Shown here: in pieces, positions 1 to 9,072 of the stretch
How positions within the stretch are numbered: the first letter of the stretch is position 1
Layout of the letters: the number at the start of each line of letters is the position of its first letter
From: Bifidobacterium pluvialisilvae
Lineage (GTDB): Bacteria > Actinomycetota > Actinomycetes > Actinomycetales > Bifidobacteriaceae
Direction of reading: 5' to 3'
NCBI RefSeq assembly: GCF_019331695.1
Contig: NZ_JAHBBI010000003.1
Coordinates: 186,001 to 250,000, forward strand
Length of the DNA stretch: 64,000 nt
Made by a program: the position numbers and the translations under genes
The notes under the pieces: model-generated
Databases searched by the model: none
What the model was told of the DNA's origin: nothing
The model's input: only the letters and a program-made list of their open reading frames with translations

Positions 1-14
1 GCCGTCTCATCCGC

Positions 15-1172
15 CTATCGGCCGCACACCTCGTCCACGAAGGCGCGTACGAAGGTGAGCGCCGCGCCAAGCACGTCCTGATCGGGCGCGCACGCGCTCT
101 TACGCATCGTCAGTGAGCAGTCGGGGAACGAGTCCAGCTTCTCCACACGCTGCTTCAGGTCGGCCATGTCGTCGTTGGTGAAGTACTGGCCGACCTGGCC
201 GCCGATGATCACGTCGCAGTTGAGCACGGTGCGCATGTTCTTGATGGCCAGCGCGAGGTTGTCGAGATAGTTGTTGAAGACGCGGCGGTGCGTGTATTCG
301 TCGTCACGCACCTGGTTGAAGAACTCCTCGAGGCTTTCGCCGCGGTGCCCGGTCAGCACGCGCGCCGAGCAGTAGGCGTCGAGGCATCCCCTGCGCCCGC
401 AGTAGCATGGCGCGCCGTCCTCCACCAGCGTCATGTGCTCGATGGTGCCGTTCTTCATGGTGGAGCCCTGGCGCAGCCGGCCGTCGATGATGACGGCACC
501 GCCCATGTACGGCTCCAGATACACGCACAGCGCGTTCTCTATGGACGGGTCCAGCCACAGCTCCGTCATCGCCGAGGCGTCGGAGTCGTGGATGAACGTG
601 CATGGGTGGTCGATTTCGCGTGTGAACGTGGAGGTGTCCAGCCCCTCGTTGCCGAGGATCTTGCCGAACGTGATGCTTTGCCCGTCCGCGGAGACGATGC
701 CCTGCATGCAGAATGCCACGCCGAGGATCGTGGACGGCGGCACGTTCAGCGACCTGATGAAGTGGTTGATGAACTGGCAGATGCGATGATAGTACGCGTC
801 CGCGTGCGCGTACGGCAGCCGTCCCGAGGCCCGTTTGACGCAGGTGCCATGCATGTTCACCGCGCAGACGATGACCATGTCCGCGGTCATGCGCACGCCG
901 ATAGCGAGCCGCACCTGGCTGTTGAACATATACCGTTTCGGCTTGCGACCGCCGGTCGATTCGAAGAAACCGCCGCCTTGGATCAGCCCGTCCGCCTCCA
1001 GATCGCGCAGGTTCTGCGTGATCGTGGGCAGACTCATGTTCAGCGCCCGCATGATGTCCTGCTTGGACGAGCCGTCGTGCCGGTATATGTGGTCAAGCAC
1101 CTGATGCCGGTTGTGCAGCTTGACCTGCGCCGTGGTTGCAGTAGCCAATAGAAAACCTTTCCAACGCCTCAT
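15..1172 (-). CDS. ROK-family transcriptional regulator
   Basis: DNA-binding repressor of the ROK (repressor/ORF/kinase) family, which normally senses a sugar or sugar derivative. The N-terminal part holds a winged helix-turn-helix (HRHQVLDHIYRHDGSSKQDI followed by a recognition helix ending in TITQNLRDL). The C-terminal two thirds is the ROK sugar-kinase fold with the zinc motif CYCGRRGCLDAYC. It is divergent from the class V aminotransferase at 1279 and may control it (inference from position). The start is uncertain: the frame is open to a GTG at 1226, an ATG lies at 1172, and a TTG at 1148 has the best-placed Shine-Dalgarno (GGAAAGG, 7 bases before). The effector is not predictable from the sequence. 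Confidence 0.85.
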   Translation of the reverse strand: MRRWKGFLLATATTAQVKLHNRHQVLDHIYRHDGSSKQDIMRALNMSLPTITQNLRDLEADGLIQGGGFFESTGGRKPKRYMFNSQVRLAIGVRMTADMVIVCAVNMHGTCVKRASGRLPYAHADAYYHRICQFINHFIRSLNVPPSTILGVAFCMQGIVSADGQSITFGKILGNEGLDTSTFTREIDHPCTFIHDSDASAMTELWLDPSIENALCVYLEPYMGGAVIIDGRLRQGSTMKNGTIEHMTLVEDGAPCYCGRRGCLDAYCSARVLTGHRGESLEEFFNQVRDDEYTHRRVFNNYLDNLALAIKNMRTVLNCDVIIGGQVGQYFTNDDMADLKQRVEKLDSFPDCSLTMRKSACAPDQDVLGAALTFVRAFVDEVCGR

Positions 1173-1278
1173 TGTATCGGCCGGCGACAGGTTCCGTAGG
1201 AAAGGTCCGGAAAATGTCGCGTTCACGGTCCCCGACTACGATGGCCGATGACGGTCGTCTCAAACGATAGGACGTATC

Positions 1279-2454
1279 ATGACATCTGATTTCCGCATCC
1301 GCATCCCCGACCTCATGATGGCGTCGGGCCCCTGTTCCGTCTATCCGCGTGTGCTGGCCGCCATGGGCCGGCAGATGGTGCACCACCGCACCGACAACTT
1401 CGTCGAACTCATGCTGTCGGTCAGCGCGGACCTGTCGAAGCTGTTCAAGACGGCGAATCGCGTGCTGCCCGTCGAAGGCGAATCGATCCTCGGTCTGGAG
1501 ATGGCCTCCTACAACCTCGTCGAACCCGGCGACGTGTGCATCAACCTGGCGTCGGGCTACTACGGCGCCGGATACGCCAAGGTGCTGCGCGCCTACGGCG
1601 GCGACGTCGTCGACGTGACCGTGCCCTACGACACGTCCGTGACCATCGAACAGGTGCGCGAAGCGCTCGACCGGCATCCCGACGCCAGGGTGCTGGCCTT
1701 CGTGCATTCCGAGACGCCGTCCGCGTCCGAGAACCCGATGGAGGCCATCTGCCGCGAATGCCATGAGCGGGGCGTGGTCACCATCGTCGACTCCGTCTCC
1801 GGCGTCGGCGGATCCGACGTGCGATTCGACGACTGGGGCGTCGACGTGTGCGTCACCGGCACGCAGAAATGCCTTGGCTCGACGCCCGGCATGTCGTTGG
1901 TGGCGTTGAGCGGCCGCGCATGGGAGCGCGCCGGGGAGGTGATCGCACGCACCGGCCGCTACGAACGGTCGTATCTGTCGTTCCTGCCGTGGCGGCAGTG
2001 GCTGGAGAAGGACTACGTGCCGTACACGCCGCCGATCTCGTCGATATACGGTCTCAAGGCCGCGTTGGACATCATCATGGACGAGGGCGGCGTCGACGCG
2101 ACCATCGCCCGTCATGAACGGGCGGCCAGGGCGACCCGCGCCGGCATCCGCGCCATGGGACTGGACCTGTGGGTGGACGACGACGCCAACATGGCCAATT
2201 CCGTCACCGCCGTCGCCGTTCCCGACGGTATCGACGACCGGAGGCTCCGCGGCATCATGGACGACGAATACGGGCTGCACATCTCCGGCGGACTCGGCGA
2301 CGAGGCCGGCCGGCTCATCCGCATCGGCCACATGGGCTACACGGCCAGCCGGCAGAAGGTCGTCACCGCGCTCGGCGTGCTCGCCTCCGCGCTCGCCGAA
2401 CTCGGCCACCCGGTCGACGTGACCGCCGGCCTCGAGGCGGCCATGGCGGCGTGA
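1279..2454 (+). CDS. PLP-dependent class V aminotransferase (alanine-glyoxylate / pyridoxamine-pyruvate type)
   Basis: 391-residue fold-type I PLP enzyme of aminotransferase class V. The Schiff-base lysine is seen in VTGTQKCLGS (Lys197), preceded by the PLP-binding aspartate in IVDSVSGVGG. Length and motifs fit the alanine:glyoxylate, serine:glyoxylate and pyridoxamine:pyruvate transaminase group; the exact substrate cannot be read from the sequence. The ATG follows AGGACGT at a good distance. It is divergently transcribed from the ROK regulator and followed by an MFS permease gene 167 bases downstream, so the pair may handle an amine or amino acid (inference). Confidence 0.85.
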   Translation: MTSDFRIRIPDLMMASGPCSVYPRVLAAMGRQMVHHRTDNFVELMLSVSADLSKLFKTANRVLPVEGESILGLEMASYNLVEPGDVCINLASGYYGAGYAKVLRAYGGDVVDVTVPYDTSVTIEQVREALDRHPDARVLAFVHSETPSASENPMEAICRECHERGVVTIVDSVSGVGGSDVRFDDWGVDVCVTGTQKCLGSTPGMSLVALSGRAWERAGEVIARTGRYERSYLSFLPWRQWLEKDYVPYTPPISSIYGLKAALDIIMDEGGVDATIARHERAARATRAGIRAMGLDLWVDDDANMANSVTAVAVPDGIDDRRLRGIMDDEYGLHISGGLGDEAGRLIRIGHMGYTASRQKVVTALGVLASALAELGHPVDVTAGLEAAMAA

Positions 2455-2621
2455 TTGCCCGTTGTCGGGGGCGGGCTGATACACTGCTCCACGCATTTGT
2501 AGCGGCTCAGGTATGAGTGATGACATGGACCCGCAGGGATGGCTTTACGATACGGGCGATGCGAGGAATGCTGCGACAATTCCAAAAAAAGAGCAACAGA
2601 GCATGAAACGAGGATGGGAAC

Positions 2622-4124
2622 GTGAGGGAATCGCAGTCCGAACAGCGGCAGACGACACGGCATCAGACGACAAAACGACAGACAAGCGCAATCGATGAAA
2701 GGATACCGCGCAGGCTCATCGGCTCCATTTTCGCCGTCGGCTCGCTCGCGTTCTTCGGTATCCTGACCGAGACGGTGATGACCGTCCTGTTCCCCGAACT
2801 CATGCGTGAGCTCAACGTCGGCACCGCCACCGTGCAGTGGATCACCACCATCTACCTGCTGTCGGTGGCGGTCACCATGCCGATCAGCTCGTATCTCAAA
2901 CGGCGTTTCCCGCTGAAGGCCATCTTCGTGGCCGCCGTGATCCTCGCCGTCATCGGATGCGTCATCATGATCTTCGGACGCAGCTTCCCGGTGCTCATCC
3001 TCGCCCGCATCATCCAGGGCGTGGGATCGGGCATCGCCACGCCGCTGATGATCAACATCATCCTCGAGCAGTCGCCGAAGTCGAAGATCGGCCGGCTCAT
3101 GGGCGTGGGTTCGCTGGTCATCACCGTAGCGCCGGCCATCGGGCCGACCGTGGGCGGCGCCATCTCCAGTGTGCTGCCCTGGCGCGCGATCTTCGTGTTC
3201 ATCCTCCCCATCATGGCGATCTCGCTGGTCGTCGGACTCCTCTGCATCGAGCAGAAGACGCCCACCCAGTCCGCGCAGCTCAACCCGCTGCAGTTCATCG
3301 CCATCGTGCTCGGTCTCGCCGGGCTCATCATGGCCCTGAACCAGGCCGGCGTCGCCGTCAGCGCCGCCGCGGACGGCGCGTCGTTCACCCTTTCGGCGAA
3401 CATCGCCGGCGCCAGCCTCGTGATCGGCGTGTTGGCATTGCTGTTCTTCGGCTACTCGTCCAAACGTTCGTTCTCGCCGTTGATCCGTCTGGGCATCCTG
3501 CGCGACCCGGTGGTGCTGCTGCATCTGCTGGCGTACGCGATCCTGCCGATGGTCGGCATCGGATTCGGCTACGTGATCACCAATCTCGCGCAGCTGTCGC
3601 TTGGAGCCGACGCGTTCCTCGCAGGTGCGCTCGTGCTGCCCGGCGCCCTGATCGGCGCGTTCTTCGCACCCGTGGGCGGCATGCTGTACGACCGGTTCGG
3701 CGCGACCCGGCCGATTCTCACGGCCTTCGCCGTGGCCGTCGTCGGACCGGTGCTGTTGCTTGTCTTCTCCATGCGGCTGACGCCCGCCCTGCTCGCCGGA
3801 TTCTACTTCATCTTCGGACTGAGCTATGCGCTCGGCTACTCCAACATCATGACCAGCGCCCTGAGCGCCCTCCCCGGGCAGTTCACACCGGACGGCAACG
3901 CCATCTTCAACACCATGCTGCAGTTCGGCGGCGCGGCCGGCACCACGCTGTTCTCCACCATCCTCACCATCGCCCAGGCCGGGGCCGGTGGCGAGGGCAC
4001 GCCGGCGTTCGCCCATGCCACGGCCGTCGGCGGCGCATGGACCTTCGCCACCATGATCGTCATCTGCGTGGCCGCGTTCGCCGCACTGGCCGCGGCGTTC
4101 CGCATCCGCGCGCGACGACGGTAG
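2622..4124 (+). CDS. MFS transporter, DHA2 (14-TM) drug-efflux type
   Basis: About 500-residue major facilitator of the DHA2 group. Many hydrophobic helices, the motif-C-like APAIGPTVGGAISSVLPWRAIF segment and the early TVQWITTIYLLSVAVTMPIS region are typical of proton-driven multidrug exporters such as EmrB/LmrB. The N-terminal 25 residues are polar and cytoplasmic. The start is a GTG after GAGGATGGGAAC; no internal ATG would leave an intact first helix. An intrinsic terminator follows at 4242-4278. The substrate is unknown. Confidence 0.85.
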   Translation: MRESQSEQRQTTRHQTTKRQTSAIDERIPRRLIGSIFAVGSLAFFGILTETVMTVLFPELMRELNVGTATVQWITTIYLLSVAVTMPISSYLKRRFPLKAIFVAAVILAVIGCVIMIFGRSFPVLILARIIQGVGSGIATPLMINIILEQSPKSKIGRLMGVGSLVITVAPAIGPTVGGAISSVLPWRAIFVFILPIMAISLVVGLLCIEQKTPTQSAQLNPLQFIAIVLGLAGLIMALNQAGVAVSAAADGASFTLSANIAGASLVIGVLALLFFGYSSKRSFSPLIRLGILRDPVVLLHLLAYAILPMVGIGFGYVITNLAQLSLGADAFLAGALVLPGALIGAFFAPVGGMLYDRFGATRPILTAFAVAVVGPVLLLVFSMRLTPALLAGFYFIFGLSYALGYSNIMTSALSALPGQFTPDGNAIFNTMLQFGGAAGTTLFSTILTIAQAGAGGEGTPAFAHATAVGGAWTFATMIVICVAAFAALAAAFRIRARRR

Positions 4125-4241
4125 CCGCAACCGCACGAACGGCATCACCACGACATGCCACAGGCAACCAGTTTGGCCATGATGTGATATCCTCCTGTTG
4201 TTGTTTTTCGGCTCCGGGACCATCCCGGAACCTATCCCATG

Positions 4242-4279
4242 AACGCCATGAACAGTTGCACCTGTTCATGGCGTTTTTA
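4242..4279 (+). terminator. Rho-independent terminator after the MFS gene
   Basis: Perfect 14-base inverted repeat AACGCCATGAACAG / CTGTTCATGGCGTT with a 6-base loop, running directly into a T-run. It closes the MFS transcript and separates it from the ABC exporter genes. A smaller hairpin (TCCGGGA/TCCCGGA) lies just upstream at 4213-4229. Confidence 0.85.
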
Positions 4280-4368
4280 TTCCACGGGAAAACAAAAAAC
4301 GCGCGACCACAGAAGTTCCTACAACCCTTGTTATCGGTTTCATGGGTTTCGTTGTCCTCAACGAGTCA

Positions 4369-4384
4369 TCATCCTCGAGGATGA
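4369..4384. promoter_or_regulatory. 16-bp perfect palindrome upstream of the ABC exporter
   Basis: TCATCCTCGAGGATGA is a perfect palindrome lying 113 bases before the start of the ABC ATPase gene. It is a candidate operator, for example for the response regulator encoded at 8342-9058. This is inferred from symmetry and position only. Confidence 0.4.
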
Positions 4385-4496
4385 GCGGCGTCATGCGTTT
4401 TTCCGTCTCACGCACGATGGGAACGACGCCGCGTCTTCCGTAGTTTGGTATGCAGCAACGGGCCGATGCCCGACACCGAACGAAGGGAGAACGACG

Positions 4497-5393
4497 ATGG
4501 GTCGGCATACCAATACGGAAATCAACTCGACGGCGGCGGAACGGCCGGGCGTCCCGAAACACGTCGGACGGCCGGGCGGGACGGCATACGACGTCCCGCT
4601 GCCGCCCACCCGCGTGGAGGGGGAACGGACCGCGGTGGCCATCGAGGCCATCGGACTGACCAAGGACTACGGCGAGGGCGAGAACGTCGTGCATGCGTTG
4701 CGCGGCGTGGACATCAGCTTCGCACGCGGCCGGTTCACGGCGATCATGGGACCATCCGGATCCGGCAAATCCACGCTCATGCACACGCTCGCCGGACTCG
4801 ACTCCGCCACATCCGGCCACATCCTGTTCAACGGGGCCGATCTGACCCGGATGAACGACAGGCAGCTCACCCTGCTGCGCCGCAGCCGCATCGGCTTCAT
4901 CTTCCAAAGCTTCAACCTGCTGCCGATGTTCACCGCCGAACAGAACATCCTCATGCCGCTGACGCTCGCCGGGGCGAAACCGGACCGGGCATGGCTGCGC
5001 ACGCTCGTCCGCACGCTAGGCCTCGAACAGCGCATGGACCACCGGCCCAACGAACTCTCCGGCGGCCAGCAGCAGCGCGTGGCCATCGCACGCGCGCTCA
5101 TCACCCGGCCGAACATCGTCTTCGCCGACGAACCCACCGGCAACCTCGACTCCGTGTCCAGCGCCGAAGTGCTCGAATTCCTCAAACGCTCCGTACGCGA
5201 ACTCGGCCAGACCATCATCATGGTCACGCATGACGCCGTCGCCGCATCCTACGCCGATCGCGCCATCGTCTTCGCCGACGGCCGCATCGTCGCCGACGAA
5301 CAGCATCCCACCGCCGACCGCATGAACACGCTGCTCATGGAGGAACGCGAACGGGCGACCCACGCCGCCGTGGCGGGCCGTCGCACACACTGA
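4497..5393 (+). CDS. ABC transporter ATP-binding protein, MacB/LolD-like
   Basis: 298-residue nucleotide-binding subunit. Walker A is GPSGSGKST (about residue 85), the signature is LSGGQQQR, Walker B is [12 protein letters not shown], and the H-loop is MVTHD. This class pairs with FtsX-type permeases in peptide, antibiotic or lipoprotein export. The frame is open further upstream, but the ATG at 4497 has the ribosome site GAAGGGAGA, and residues before it would be translated across the terminator. The first 40 residues are a polar extension not usual in LolD. The partner permease starts 32 bases downstream. Confidence 0.9.
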   Translation: MGRHTNTEINSTAAERPGVPKHVGRPGGTAYDVPLPPTRVEGERTAVAIEAIGLTKDYGEGENVVHALRGVDISFARGRFTAIMGPSGSGKSTLMHTLAGLDSATSGHILFNGADLTRMNDRQLTLLRRSRIGFIFQSFNLLPMFTAEQNILMPLTLAGAKPDRAWLRTLVRTLGLEQRMDHRPNELSGGQQQRVAIARALITRPNIVFADEPTGNLDSVSSAEVLEFLKRSVRELGQTIIMVTHDAVAASYADRAIVFADGRIVADEQHPTADRMNTLLMEERERATHAAVAGRRTH

Positions 5394-5425
5394 GCAGGAA
5401 GACAAGGAAGGACGAAACGAACCCC

Positions 5426-8104
5426 ATGTTCCCAATCACGTTGAAGCTCATGCGCAGGAACGTGCGCATGCTCATCCCCGCCGGCGTGGCGATCCTCATC
5501 GGCACCGCGTTCATCGCCGCCACGTTCCTGTTCGGCAACGCGATGACCGACGCGCTCGCCCGCATGACCACCGCCCAGTACGGTGACGCGAACTACTCCA
5601 TCGGCCCCGACACGTCCCTCACGGACATGAGCGACAGTGACATGGACTACCTGTATTCGCGCACCGTCAAGGACTTCCGCCCCGACCGCATCCGCGCCGT
5701 CGACGGCGTCGACGGCGTGCGCTTCGAGTCGCGAGTCGACCTCGGCGCCACGCACGGAAGCCGCCACGCCAGCGTGTTCGCCGTCACCACCGCTACGGAA
5801 CGCGGGCTTCTGCCCGTCACCGTCACGAGCGGACGGCAGCCGGCCGACGGCGACGAAATAGCGTTGATGGAATCCACGGCGAGCCGGCTCGGCGCCCACG
5901 TGGGCGACACGATCGCGCTGACGCCGAAGTCGGCGGCGCCGGGAACCCCGTCGGCGTCCGGCGTGACGGCGCGCGTCGTCGGTCTCACACGCGACGATGC
6001 GGGCGCCTACCCGTATTACGGTGGAGCATCGCTGCTCTCCGACAGGCTCATGGCCACAATGAGCGGCGTCGCCGGCTTCGATGACGTGAACGCCACCAAC
6101 GTCTACCTCGACATCGCCGACGACGATTCGGCCGCCGCGGCCGCCACGGTGCGGGAGGTCGGCAGACTCCTGCCGAAACGGTTCACAATCGAATCCCGCG
6201 AGAAGGCTTCGGCCGCGGCCGTCAAATCGTTGAGCGGCGGCGACACCGACATCACCACCATGTTCCTGCTCGGCTTCGGCGCGCTCGCCATGCTCGTCGG
6301 CGCGCTCGTCATCGCCAACACGTTCCAGGTGCTTGTCGCGCAACGCCGGCGCACGCTCGCCCTGCTGCGCGCCATCGGCGCCCGCAAGGGCCAGCTGTAC
6401 GCCTCGGTGCTGTTCGAGGCGGGCGTGCTCGGCCTCGTCGCCTCCATGCTCGGCGTCGGCCTCGGCATCGCGCTCATGGCCGCGGTGACGGCTTCCGGGC
6501 TCACGGCGTCCGCCGGCATGGCCATGCGCCTCGTGCTCGACTGGCGTGTGTTCGTCGTGCCGATCGCGTTCGGCATGGTCATGACCATCATCGCCTCCCT
6601 CTCCTCCGCCCGTTCCGCCACCGCCGTGACGCCGCTGGAGGCGTTGCGGCCCATCGAACTGACCGACACGCGCCGCGTCGGAGCCATACGCGGCGTGCTG
6701 TCCGTGTTGGCGGCCATCGGCGGGGCGGCCGCATGCGCGTACGCCGTATGGCGGATGAACCAGGCGAACGCGGGCGACGGCACGATGGGCGCGGGCACCG
6801 CGCTCACCATCGCGGTGGCCGGCTGCGCGCTCGTCTTCCTCGGCGTCGTTACGGCAGTCCCGTTCTGGCTGCCCCATGCGCTGCGCGGCGTGGGCGCGCT
6901 CGTCGCCCTCGCCGGGCCAAGCGCGAAGGTCGCGAACGCCAACATCCAGAAGAACCCACGCCGTGTCGCCGCCACAGGCGCGGCGCTGCTCATCGGCGTC
7001 ACCCTCGTCGCCACGGTCGCCACCGGAGCGGCCAGCTCCAAGGCGACGATGGGGCAGGCGCTCGCCTCACGCTACAGCGTCGACATGGTCGCCGCCGGAA
7101 GCGACATGACCGACGCACAGGCCCGCACGGCCGCCAGGACGAAGGGCGTGACCGCGTCCGTGTACGCGCCCACTGCGGTGGCGGAGGCGAAGACCGCGGA
7201 CGGCAGGAAGCTGTCGGTGCTGCTCGTCGGCATCGAAGACGCGGGGGATCTGCGCAAGGTCATGCACGCCGACCTCGCCGGCGTGTCCATCGGCTCCGGC
7301 GACGCGCTCATGCCGGCCCGCTCCGCCGTCAGCGGACGCACGCTCGCATTCACCGGCGGCAGTGCCACGTTCGACGTGAAGGGGATGTCGGGCACCTCCG
7401 ACACCACGGCCGCCGCAGGCACCCCGTCGAATACGAAAACAATGACACTTACCGTGCGGCAGTCCGACTACCGCCGCGTCTCCTCCGACTACGACGCCGT
7501 CGCCTTCATCGACGCCTCGCATTTCACCGACAAGACGCTCGTCGCAAGCGGCCACATGCTGCTCATGCGCGTCGACGCGGCGACCACCGGCGCCACGCTC
7601 AACGACGTGTTCGCGGACGTGCAGTCCGCGTTCGCCGGCTCCACCGGCGTGACCGTGACCGGACCCGTCGCCGAACGCACCCAATGGGACACGATGGTCA
7701 ACGCGATGATGGCGCTACTCGTCGGACTCATCGCCGTCGCCGTGCTCATCGCGCTCGTCGGTGTCGCCAACACGCTGTCCCTGTCCGTCATCGAGCGCAC
7801 GCGCGAATCCGCGACATTGCGCGCCATCGGCATGACCCGTGGCCAACTGCGACGCTCGCTCGCCGTTGAGGCGCTGCTGCTCTCCCTCGTCGCCGGCGCG
7901 GCGGGCATCGTGCTTGGCACCGGATTCGGCTGGCTCGGCTCCTACATGCTGCTCGGCTCCTACGGCGGCGTGGTCTTCCCGTTCGACTGGGCGGCCAACG
8001 GGGCGATGCTCGCCGTTACCGCACTCGCCGCGCTGCTTGCCTCCATCGCTCCCGCACGCCGGGCCGTACGCACGCCTCCGGTCGAGGCGCTCGCCGAAGC
8101 CTAG
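5426..8104 (+). CDS. ABC transporter permease, FtsX/MacB family (double FtsX domain)
   Basis: 892-residue membrane subunit of the exporter. TM1 is at residues 15-37, followed by a large extracytoplasmic MacB-PCD-like domain to about residue 275. A first FtsX domain with three helices follows (about 285-400), then two more helices, a second extracytoplasmic domain, and a C-terminal FtsX domain (about 770-890) with the typical SVIERTRESATLRAIGMTRGQL loop. This two-domain layout is common in Gram-positive exporters of antimicrobial peptides or lipids. It is translated with the ATPase at 4497. A convergent two-component system follows, which could sense cell-envelope stress and control this exporter (inference). 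Confidence 0.9.
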   Translation: MFPITLKLMRRNVRMLIPAGVAILIGTAFIAATFLFGNAMTDALARMTTAQYGDANYSIGPDTSLTDMSDSDMDYLYSRTVKDFRPDRIRAVDGVDGVRFESRVDLGATHGSRHASVFAVTTATERGLLPVTVTSGRQPADGDEIALMESTASRLGAHVGDTIALTPKSAAPGTPSASGVTARVVGLTRDDAGAYPYYGGASLLSDRLMATMSGVAGFDDVNATNVYLDIADDDSAAAAATVREVGRLLPKRFTIESREKASAAAVKSLSGGDTDITTMFLLGFGALAMLVGALVIANTFQVLVAQRRRTLALLRAIGARKGQLYASVLFEAGVLGLVASMLGVGLGIALMAAVTASGLTASAGMAMRLVLDWRVFVVPIAFGMVMTIIASLSSARSATAVTPLEALRPIELTDTRRVGAIRGVLSVLAAIGGAAACAYAVWRMNQANAGDGTMGAGTALTIAVAGCALVFLGVVTAVPFWLPHALRGVGALVALAGPSAKVANANIQKNPRRVAATGAALLIGVTLVATVATGAASSKATMGQALASRYSVDMVAAGSDMTDAQARTAARTKGVTASVYAPTAVAEAKTADGRKLSVLLVGIEDAGDLRKVMHADLAGVSIGSGDALMPARSAVSGRTLAFTGGSATFDVKGMSGTSDTTAAAGTPSNTKTMTLTVRQSDYRRVSSDYDAVAFIDASHFTDKTLVASGHMLLMRVDAATTGATLNDVFADVQSAFAGSTGVTVTGPVAERTQWDTMVNAMMALLVGLIAVAVLIALVGVANTLSLSVIERTRESATLRAIGMTRGQLRRSLAVEALLLSLVAGAAGIVLGTGFGWLGSYMLLGSYGGVVFPFDWAANGAMLAVTALAALLASIAPARRAVRTPPVEALAEA

Positions 8105-8231
8105 CCGCCACGCCCCGGCATTTCAAGACCGGCATTCCAAGCGAACCGGGACGCGGCTTCAAGGTTCCGTCCAGACGCCGGCCCTACAACGGAACACAAC
8201 AGATAAGAGAAGAATCGCATTCCCCAGTGGT

Positions 8232-8270
8232 GCCCGCACGACACGCCTTCGGACGTGAAACGGCGGGCAT
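8232..8270. terminator. Possible bidirectional terminator hairpin
   Basis: TGCCCGC and GCGGGCA form a 7-bp outer stem between the convergent permease and response-regulator genes, with further partial pairing around a central TTCG. There is no clear T-run, so this is a weak call. Confidence 0.3.
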
Positions 8271-8341
8271 CGTCCATTCCGATATTGTGATGTTGTGATG
8301 CGTCGTTGCGATCGTCGTTGCGTCGCCGTGTCCGCGAGCCC

Positions 8342-9058
8342 CTACACCAGGTGGTTCTCGTAGGCGAACACCACCGCCTGCACGCGGTCGCGCGCGTTGA
8401 TCTTCGCGAGGATGTGCGCCACATGCGTCTTCACCGTAGGCAGGCTCACGAACAGCTTGTCCGCGATCTCCTGGTTGCTCAGCCCATGCGCTATCTCGAT
8501 GAGGACCTCGCGCTCGCGGTCGGTGAGCAGCTCGAGCTCGGGGTCGGTGTAGTCCGCCGGGGGAGTGCCCTGCGGCGCCATGCCTCCGGCGCTCATCTTC
8601 TCGATGAGGCGCTTGGTGGCCGAGGGTGCGATGATGGCGTTGCCCTGATGCACCGTGCGGATGGCGTCGAGCAGCGCCTCGGGCTCGGTGTCCTTGAGCA
8701 GGAAGCCGGAGGCCCCGGCGTTGATGGCGGCCATCACGTATTCGTCCAGATCGAAGGTGGTCAGGATGATCACACGCGTCAGATTCCCCTTGCCCGCGTC
8801 GTCGTTGTCGCCTTCGCCGGAACCCGCGTTGACCGCGGTGATGCGGCGCGTCGCCTCGATGCCGTCCATGCCGGGCATGCGCACGTCCATCAGCACCACG
8901 TCCGGGTGCAGCCGTTCCGCCAACGCCACGGCCTCGGCGCCGTCGCCCGCCTGGCCGACCACCGCAAGATCGGGCTGCGAGCCGATCACCATGGCGAATC
9001 CCGCACGCACCAGCTCCTGATCGTCCGCGATGACCACACGGATGCACTGCTCCGTCAT
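8342..9058 (-). CDS. Response regulator, NarL/FixJ (LuxR-type) family
   Basis: 238-residue regulator. The receiver domain (residues 1-125) has the acidic pair in VVIADDQ, the phospho-acceptor aspartate in PDVVLMDVRMPG, and the lysine in LLKD. The C-terminal LuxR helix-turn-helix is at about 165-235 (LTDREREVLIEIAHGLSNQEIADKLFVSLPTVKTHV). A linker carrying a Gly/Pro-rich insert separates them. The start at 9058 is chosen because AAGGAGG lies 8 bases upstream; the in-frame ATG at 9076 would overlap the ribosome site and the kinase stop. It is co-transcribed with the kinase at 9073 and is its presumed partner. Confidence 0.92.
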   Translation of the reverse strand: MTEQCIRVVIADDQELVRAGFAMVIGSQPDLAVVGQAGDGAEAVALAERLHPDVVLMDVRMPGMDGIEATRRITAVNAGSGEGDNDDAGKGNLTRVIILTTFDLDEYVMAAINAGASGFLLKDTEPEALLDAIRTVHQGNAIIAPSATKRLIEKMSAGGMAPQGTPPADYTDPELELLTDREREVLIEIAHGLSNQEIADKLFVSLPTVKTHVAHILAKINARDRVQAVVFAYENHLV

Positions 9059-9072
9059 GACTCGTTCCTCCT

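Noticed and set aside
2513-2698. 61-codon open frame upstream of the first MFS gene
   Set aside because: Overlaps the MFS start in another frame, with no clear ribosome site and no recognisable sequence.
4150-4200. 11-codon minus-strand ORF with an AGGAGG site (possible leader peptide)
   Set aside because: It leads into no gene on that strand and overlaps the end of the MFS gene; likely chance.
2337-4223. Long open frame on the minus strand opposite the MFS gene
   Set aside because: It is a shadow produced by G/C-rich third positions; the translation is charged, repetitive and unlike any family, while the plus strand encodes a clear membrane transporter.
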